Shown one piece after another: positions 6,563-11,455 of a stretch of DNA of 11,455 nucleotides. Position 1 is the first letter of the stretch, and the number at the start of each line of letters is the position of its first letter. The notes under the pieces were generated by a model that did no database searches, was not told the DNA's origin, and saw nothing but the letters and a program-made list of their open reading frames with translations. Origin of the DNA: an uncultured Actinomycetes bacterium (GTDB lineage: Bacteria; Actinomycetota; Actinomycetes; Nanopelagicales; Nanopelagicaceae); the NCBI GenBank assembly GCA_903928395.1, contig CAIYQS010000091.1, positions 1 to 11,455 on the forward strand. The letters are read 5' to 3'. The position numbers and the translations under genes were made by a program.

Positions 6563-9012
6563 CGAACCACTGCCCCACAACTTGCGCTTGCGCTAGCGAC
6601 TGCAGCTTCCCGATAACTCGTCACTTCATCCACCGTCAAGGTACGATCTAGGGCCCGAAATGTGAGCGTAAAAGCGAGCGAAACTTTGCCCTCTCCCAAG
6701 TTCGAGTAACGATCAAAGAGCTTTATTGACTCAAGCAGAGGGCCGGCTCCGGCAACAAGCGCAGCCTCGACGGTGGCCGCGGAAAGTGATGAGGCGACGA
6801 CTAAAGAGACATCTTGTGTTGCGGCCGGCATCGTGGATATCGACTTTGGATTTTTGGAAGGGACAACTGGAAGTTCCGAAAGGATTACTGCAAGCGCGCA
6901 GGTACGAGGTGGTAGTCCTAGCGCTGCAAGGACGCGAGGATGTAATTCCCCGGCGTGGGCAACGGCCTTCCCGGCGACTTGAATTTCAGCACATCGCCCT
7001 GGATGCCATGGGGCTAAATCCGATTGAACGATGGTTCCGGAATTGCCCGTAAGTTCAATGATGGAAAGTGCCAGCGAAGTGGCATCAGACCAATCAAAGC
7101 TGCGACCTTGACCCCACCAGCCATCTCGATCAAGTTCACCTGTGACGACGGCACCGACAAATAAAGGTTGCGGTGGAACGCTGCTATATATATTGGCGAT
7201 GCTTTCATCTGAAGGACGTGAGGCAGTCGAAATGGGTGAGACATGCGTCAACTTAGTAACATCTCGAAAGACGGAGCCAATTTCAAAGATTGCTAAATCT
7301 TTTGCTCCACGATTTAAATTGCGTTTAGTTGTTTCCAGTAACCCCGGTAGTAAATGGGTTCTGAGTAGTGGGGCTTGATCTGACATTGGATTGGCGATTT
7401 TGAAACTTGCAGCTCGAGCGCCGGAAAATCCGAGGGTATCCACCATTTCTTGGCTTACGAATGGATAGTTATAGACCTCTGAGAATCCCAGGCTTGCCAA
7501 ATATTGGGCAACTCCACGCTTTCGGTATTGCAGTGGACTGAGCGTTGCAGTAGCCCGACCAACAGGTAGCGTGCCTTCGATTGAATTGAGACCCACCAAC
7601 CTGCCAACTTCTTCAACGAGATCAGATGGGGTTGCCAGGTCACTTCGCCATGTTGGTGGAGCAACAGTCCACTCACTATCTGATAACTTCGTAATTGAGC
7701 ACCCTACTAATTCAAGATGAGCTTGAACCGTTGAATTCGGACACACAATTCCAAGTAACTGAGAAACAAATTGCGGGTCAAAGCGGATCGTGGGCAAAGG
7801 CAACGCCGATCCCGCGGTGGCGCTACCCACGTACGTTGCCCCACCAAGTGATATTAGGAGGTGAGCTGCTCGGGCGCTGGCGATGGCCGCGAGTTCGGGA
7901 TCAACAGCACGTTCCAAACGACGCGAAGCCTCGGAGGAGAGTCGATGAAATCTTGAGTTCTTTGCGATTGAAATCGGATCGAAACGGGCTGCCTCGATAG
8001 CTAGCCCCGACGTCGTTTCAGTAACTTCTGAATCCAGCCCGCCCATAGTCCCGGCTAATGCAAGAATGTGTCGGTCGTCGGCAACAACAAGATTCGACGA
8101 ACTAAGTTTTCTGACCTGGCCGTCCAGGGTAGTGAATTCTTGTTCGCGATCAGCTCGCCGAATATGCAGCGATCCCTGGATCTTTTTAGAGTCAAACGCA
8201 TGCAACGGTTGCCCAAGTTCAAGCATTACATAATTTGTGACATCGACAGCCAGCGAAATTGATCTCATTCCACATTTTTCGATTCGCCTACGCATCCACA
8301 GTGGCGTGGGTGCGGCGGGATTAAAGTCTTGCAAGGTTCGAATAAAGATCACACTCGCGGCTGTCGGATCGTCGATGGAAACTTGAATACCCGAGGTGTT
8401 AATATCAAATGTTGCTGTTTCAACTTGATGAGCGGGATCAACGTAAGCAACTTCTAAGGAAGCTGCAATTTCTCGAGCAAGACCACGAACAGAGAGCGCA
8501 TAACCTCGATCAGGGTTTACTGCAACGTCGAAAACCACATCCAATAGTTGCAATAGCGAAATAGCATCTTCACCCGGAGTTCCTTCGGGCAAAACGATGA
8601 TTCCTGAATGGTCATCGCCGAGTCCGAGTTCTCTTGCGGAACAGATCATTCCATTTGAGGTGTGTCCGTAAGTCTGGCGGGCGGCAATTGCAAAACCACC
8701 AGGCAAAATTGCCCCTGGAAGTGAAACCACCACTAGATCACCAACAACGAAGTTTGTTGCTCCACAAATCACAAACCGAGATTCTTGTTCTCCGCAATCC
8801 AATTCCACATAGCGAATTGGCTTTTTCTGACCTTCAAGTTGCTGGATGGAAAGCACCTTCCCAACAACGAGCGGACCCGTGAGATCGCTCCCCTGCTCCA
8901 CAACTTCTTCAACTTCGAACCCGACTGCAACAAATGCCTCAGCAATTTCGGAGGAGGTGATCCCATTTGGGATGCTGGCGAATTCGGTTAGCCAAGAAAG
9001 TGGAACTTTCAC
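6556..9012 (-). CDS. pheT: Phenylalanine--tRNA ligase beta subunit
   Basis: Large subunit of the alpha2-beta2 synthetase; it binds tRNA-Phe and hydrolyses mischarged Tyr-tRNA. The 818-residue protein is full length. In order it shows the N-terminal segment, an EMAP/OB-type tRNA-binding domain at about 43-150, the B3/B4 editing domain at about 210-375 with LGQPLHAFD at 266-274 and GTMGGLDSEVTETT at 321-334, a B5 domain at about 405-478 with RSDLATPSDLVEEVGR, the catalytic-like core, and a C-terminal anticodon-binding (FDX-ACB) domain at about 725-818. The start is a GTG overlapping the pheS stop by 4 bases (GTGA). Its last codons fall in an ArgR operator. Editing and tRNA-binding parts appear intact. 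Confidence 0.97.
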   Translation of the reverse strand: MKVPLSWLTEFASIPNGITSSEIAEAFVAVGFEVEEVVEQGSDLTGPLVVGKVLSIQQLEGQKKPIRYVELDCGEQESRFVICGATNFVVGDLVVVSLPGAILPGGFAIAARQTYGHTSNGMICSARELGLGDDHSGIIVLPEGTPGEDAISLLQLLDVVFDVAVNPDRGYALSVRGLAREIAASLEVAYVDPAHQVETATFDINTSGIQVSIDDPTAASVIFIRTLQDFNPAAPTPLWMRRRIEKCGMRSISLAVDVTNYVMLELGQPLHAFDSKKIQGSLHIRRADREQEFTTLDGQVRKLSSSNLVVADDRHILALAGTMGGLDSEVTETTSGLAIEAARFDPISIAKNSRFHRLSSEASRRLERAVDPELAAIASARAAHLLISLGGATYVGSATAGSALPLPTIRFDPQFVSQLLGIVCPNSTVQAHLELVGCSITKLSDSEWTVAPPTWRSDLATPSDLVEEVGRLVGLNSIEGTLPVGRATATLSPLQYRKRGVAQYLASLGFSEVYNYPFVSQEMVDTLGFSGARAASFKIANPMSDQAPLLRTHLLPGLLETTKRNLNRGAKDLAIFEIGSVFRDVTKLTHVSPISTASRPSDESIANIYSSVPPQPLFVGAVVTGELDRDGWWGQGRSFDWSDATSLALSIIELTGNSGTIVQSDLAPWHPGRCAEIQVAGKAVAHAGELHPRVLAALGLPPRTCALAVILSELPVVPSKNPKSISTMPAATQDVSLVVASSLSAATVEAALVAGAGPLLESIKLFDRYSNLGEGKVSLAFTLTFRALDRTLTVDEVTSYREAAVASASASCGAVVRA

Positions 9013-10025
9013 TTCACACCCAATCCAAAACTTTGCGAAAAGCGAACGTCGCCTTCGACTATGTCATGCATATCGGTTATCCCGTGACGCACCATCAGAG
9101 TTCGCTCGAGACCCATACCAAAAGCAAATCCACTATAAATATCGGGATCAATTCCGCAAGCAATGAGAACTTTGGGATTAACCATTCCGCAGCCACCCCA
9201 TTCAATCCAGCGGCCGTTAAAAAAGAAATCTACTTCTGCGCTCGGCTCAGTGAATGGAAAGAATGAGGAGCGAAGTCGAGTCTTTACATCTGATCCAAAA
9301 ATCGAACGCGCGAAATGGTCCAGCGTTCCCTTGAGATCTGCCATGGTGATTCCCTTATCTATCACCAACCCTTCCACCTGCGAAAAGACGGGTGTGTGCG
9401 TCGCATCAAGTTCATCTGCTCGATAAGTACGACCAGGACATATCACGTAGATCGGAGGTTTTTCCTCCAACATGGTCCGGACCTGAACCGGAGAAGTGTG
9501 CGTGCGAAGGACAAGATGCGAATCCAACGGCTCTATAAAAAAAGTATCTTGCATCGTCCGAGCGGGGTGATCTTCTGGAAGGTTGAGTGCGTCAAAATTG
9601 AGCCATTCCGCCTCGAGCTCTGGGCCTTCTGCAACTCGATAACCTAATCCTAAAAAGAGATCACATATCTCATTCGTCAAAATCGTTAGCGGGTGGAGAC
9701 CACCTTTAAGCGTTCGCTTGGCGGGGATAGTGACATCAACTCGCTCTTCGACAAGGACTCGGGCGTCACGTTCCTCCTCAAGCAAAAAATTTCGCGCCTC
9801 AAAAGCCGCAGCAATCGCATTTTTTGCTTGGCCAATGATCTTTCCGAAGCTCGCTCTTTCTTCTGGGCTGAGCGTTCCAAGTTGCTGATTCGCGCGCGCA
9901 ATCGGTGAGCGATCTCCGATATGAGCCACTTTGATTTCTTTTAATTCCTCTAGAGAAGCTGCGCTCGCGATTGCAGCTAGCGCCGTGGCCTTTGCATCAT
10001 CAATGGAGTGCTCTGAAAGGCTCAT
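9009..10025 (-). CDS. pheS: Phenylalanine--tRNA ligase alpha subunit
   Basis: Catalytic subunit that activates phenylalanine and transfers it to tRNA-Phe with PheT. The 338 residues fit the family. An N-terminal coiled-coil tRNA-binding arm spans about 1-90. The class II core follows with FFIEP at 162-166, HTSPVQ at 176-181, the motif-2 region PGRTYRADELDATHTPVFSQVEG at 197-219, FTEPSAEVD at 258-266, and motif 3 GFAFGMGLERTLM at 299-311. The ATG start lies 26 bases after the methyltransferase gene. No Shine-Dalgarno sequence is seen there; instead TAAGAT (10039-10034) stands 8 bases before the ATG, the spacing of a -10 element for a leaderless message. No T-box or attenuator peptide precedes it. 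Confidence 0.97.
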   Translation of the reverse strand: MSLSEHSIDDAKATALAAIASAASLEELKEIKVAHIGDRSPIARANQQLGTLSPEERASFGKIIGQAKNAIAAAFEARNFLLEEERDARVLVEERVDVTIPAKRTLKGGLHPLTILTNEICDLFLGLGYRVAEGPELEAEWLNFDALNLPEDHPARTMQDTFFIEPLDSHLVLRTHTSPVQVRTMLEEKPPIYVICPGRTYRADELDATHTPVFSQVEGLVIDKGITMADLKGTLDHFARSIFGSDVKTRLRSSFFPFTEPSAEVDFFFNGRWIEWGGCGMVNPKVLIACGIDPDIYSGFAFGMGLERTLMVRHGITDMHDIVEGDVRFSQSFGLGVK

Positions 10026-10051
10026 AAACGGGAATCTTACTAATAATCCAG

Positions 10052-10855
10052 TTAACTTGAGAGGAAATACATGGTTATTGCGGCAGCGCTCGCCACATTA
10101 AAACTTTCGGCATATCCCTGCATTGGGATTGAAACCCTTTGAAAAGCTGGAGGTAACTCGGGAAGACCCCGACCTTCATTTCCAAAGATCAACACTGTAG
10201 CCAAAGACTTATCGATATCTTCCAATACCTCTCCTGAAGAACCATCGAGAGCAACAAGCGCAAGGTTGCGCCCGTAGGCAAATTGCTCGAGTGCATCAAG
10301 CGGAACATCATCGACGACGGGAATGTTCCAGAGCGAGCCAGCGGTTGAACGGACTACTTTTGGACTATATATATCGACGCCCTGGTCGCTAAAAATAACC
10401 AGATCAAAGCCGCAGGCGTCCGCAGTTCTAATTGCAGTTCCAGCATTGCCGGGATCTTGAATCTGCCAAAAATATGCAACTTTTTGCAGAGCCAGAGAAT
10501 CAAAGCGGGTTAAGTCGGTGGGGAGATATTTGCAGAGGGCCAATATTCCTTGTGGCGATTGCGTATCCGCCATTGCATTCATTACCTGGTCGGTAACCAT
10601 GATTACCTCATGGCGATCTAGAACTTCTTGCGCAAATTCTGAACGAAGTTTTTCGTACCCGGAATCTGTTAGGTAAAGAAGATCAATCAAGGGAGCTGTC
10701 GAGACATGCGGGACTAGTGCGCAACGTAAAGATTGCAATCCATCGGCGACAAAAGTCCGCTCAACTGCGCGGATTTTCTTCCCTCTAGGACCCAAAAGAG
10801 CCTTCACTCGCTCTACGTGAGGCGAATGAAGGCTCGTAATAGGTGCGTGAGTCAA
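10052..10855 (-). CDS. SpoU/TrmH-family RNA 2'-O-methyltransferase
   Basis: Probable SAM-dependent 2'-O-ribose methyltransferase of 23S rRNA, in the chromosomal position that tsnR holds between rplT and pheS in mycobacteria. The 267 residues comprise an N-terminal substrate-binding domain (ITSLHSPHV at the start, FVADG near 35-39) and a C-terminal SPOUT knot. The three SpoU motifs are present: DPGNAGTAIRTADACG at 134-149 with N137, IFGNEGRGLP at 223-232, and IPMQGYAESFNVASAAAI at 243-260 (family form usually SLN). The start is a TTG, kept because ITS...PHV is typical of the family N-terminus and an in-frame stop lies just upstream. No Shine-Dalgarno is seen; TACAAT (10876-10871) in the 28-base gap could be a weak -10. 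The exact nucleotide target cannot be told. Confidence 0.9.
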   Translation of the reverse strand: MTHAPITSLHSPHVERVKALLGPRGKKIRAVERTFVADGLQSLRCALVPHVSTAPLIDLLYLTDSGYEKLRSEFAQEVLDRHEVIMVTDQVMNAMADTQSPQGILALCKYLPTDLTRFDSLALQKVAYFWQIQDPGNAGTAIRTADACGFDLVIFSDQGVDIYSPKVVRSTAGSLWNIPVVDDVPLDALEQFAYGRNLALVALDGSSGEVLEDIDKSLATVLIFGNEGRGLPELPPAFQRVSIPMQGYAESFNVASAAAITMYFLSS

Positions 10856-10883
10856 AATTTATTTACTGTAATTGTAAATTAAA

Positions 10884-11246
10884 TTAGGCGTTAACAACGT
10901 GTTGACGGGCTATTTCAACGAGCGCCGCAAATGCAGCAGGATCGTTGGTTGCAAGTTCGGAGAGAACTCGACGATCGACTTCGATTCCAGCGGCTTTAAG
11001 ACCCTGGATGAAGCGATTGTAAGTTAATCCATGTTCACGTGCACCAGCGTTAATGCGTTGAATCCAGAGTTGTCGGAAATCGCCTTTTTTATCTTTACGG
11101 TGATCAAAGGCGTAAACCATACTGTGGGTGAGTTGTTCTTTCGCCTTGGTGAAAAGACGTGAACGTTGGCCACGATAACCAGCAGTTCTTTCGAGGGTAG
11201 TACGACGCTTCTTAGCAGCGTGGACTCCGCGTTTTACTCTAGCCAT
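10884..11246 (-). CDS. rplT: 50S ribosomal protein L20
   Basis: Early-assembly protein of the large subunit that binds 23S rRNA. The 120-residue, strongly basic protein begins MARVKRGVHAAKKRR and contains AGYRGQRSRLF and the LWIQRINAGAREHGLTYNRFI segment, all diagnostic of L20. The start has the clearest ribosome-binding site in the window: AAGGAG (11259-11254), 7 bases before the ATG and sharing bases with the rpmI stop. It lies 11 bases from rpmI, the standard rpmI-rplT pair. infC is expected just beyond the right edge. Confidence 0.98.
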   Translation of the reverse strand: MARVKRGVHAAKKRRTTLERTAGYRGQRSRLFTKAKEQLTHSMVYAFDHRKDKKGDFRQLWIQRINAGAREHGLTYNRFIQGLKAAGIEVDRRVLSELATNDPAAFAALVEIARQHVVNA

Positions 11247-11257
11247 TTACCTGCTCC

Positions 11258-11455
11258 TTACTTCAAACCGAGCATGCGCTTGGCTGTCATGGTTACTGTC
11301 TTATTACCGGTTGCGTCATTGCTCAATCGGCGGGTAACGCGGGAAGATTTGTGTTCAAGAAGGTGGCGCTTTCCAGCACGCTCGTGCATCACCTTGCCGG
11401 TGCCAGTCAGACGAAATGTCTTCTTAGCTCCGCTGTGGGTTTTCATCTTTGGCAC
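11258..11455 (-). CDS. rpmI: 50S ribosomal protein L35
   Basis: Small basic protein of the large ribosomal subunit. The 65 residues begin MPKMKTHSGAKKTFRLTGTG and contain KRHLLEHKSS and KRMLGL near the end, matching complete L35. The GTG start codon occupies the last three bases of the window, so the gene appears complete, but its ribosome-binding site and upstream neighbour are not visible. The stop overlaps the Shine-Dalgarno of rplT, which suggests coupling. Confidence 0.95.
   Translation of the reverse strand: MPKMKTHSGAKKTFRLTGTGKVMHERAGKRHLLEHKSSRVTRRLSNDATGNKTVTMTAKRMLGLK

Noticed and set aside
7014..7676. Minus-strand frames of 73 and 76 codons inside pheT
   Set aside because: They are alternate frames of a complete, well-conserved pheT.
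10026..10051. T-box or attenuator controlling pheST
   Set aside because: The gap is only 26 bases, too short for either. tyrS also has none because it overlaps argH.
1..11455. Mobile elements, CRISPR arrays, tRNA genes, toxin or defence systems
   Set aside because: No repeats, transposase, integrase, cloverleaf or foreign-looking gene was found; the region is core metabolism and translation with uniform strand and composition.

Overview
The window is a compact stretch of core bacterial chromosome with eleven protein genes, all on the minus strand. In transcription order (right to left) they are rpmI, rplT, a SpoU/TrmH RNA methyltransferase, pheS, pheT, argC, argB, argD, argR, argH and tyrS. 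After a hairpin comes what looks like the promoter and leader region of an rRNA operon whose 16S gene lies beyond the left edge. The ribosomal-protein/methyltransferase/pheST/arg/tyrS order is typical of Actinobacteria, and the leader-like sequence at the left edge matches the motif I recall upstream of actinobacterial 16S genes. GC content is moderate (about 45-50 % by eye) and genes overlap or nearly touch. This suggests a streamlined, low-GC actinobacterium such as the freshwater acI/Nanopelagicales group. The family assignment is inference.

Right part (about 6556-11455): ribosomal proteins L35 and L20, an RNA methyltransferase in the position of the mycobacterial tsnR gene, and both subunits of phenylalanyl-tRNA synthetase. 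All are translation functions. pheS and pheT overlap by 4 bases.

Middle part (about 1645-6562): an arginine-biosynthesis operon argC-argB-argD-argR-argH. Two palindromic ArgR-type operators lie side by side between argC and the 3' end of pheT, so the operon is probably repressed by its own ArgR when arginine is plentiful. The usual actinobacterial members argJ, argF and argG are absent, and the three junctions where they would sit are overlapping stop/start codons. ArgB also lacks the N-terminal extension and C-terminal signature linked to arginine feedback inhibition.

Left part (1-1648): tyrS, translationally coupled to argH, then a perfect 16-bp hairpin. The remaining gene-free 373 bases carry two tandem TTGACC-type promoter candidates and a leader, all reading toward position 1. 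I see no phage genes, insertion sequence, CRISPR array, tRNA gene, riboswitch or T-box. No new system is evident. The points of interest are the reduced arg operon with its atypical ArgB, the paired ARG boxes and the tyrS/rRNA junction.
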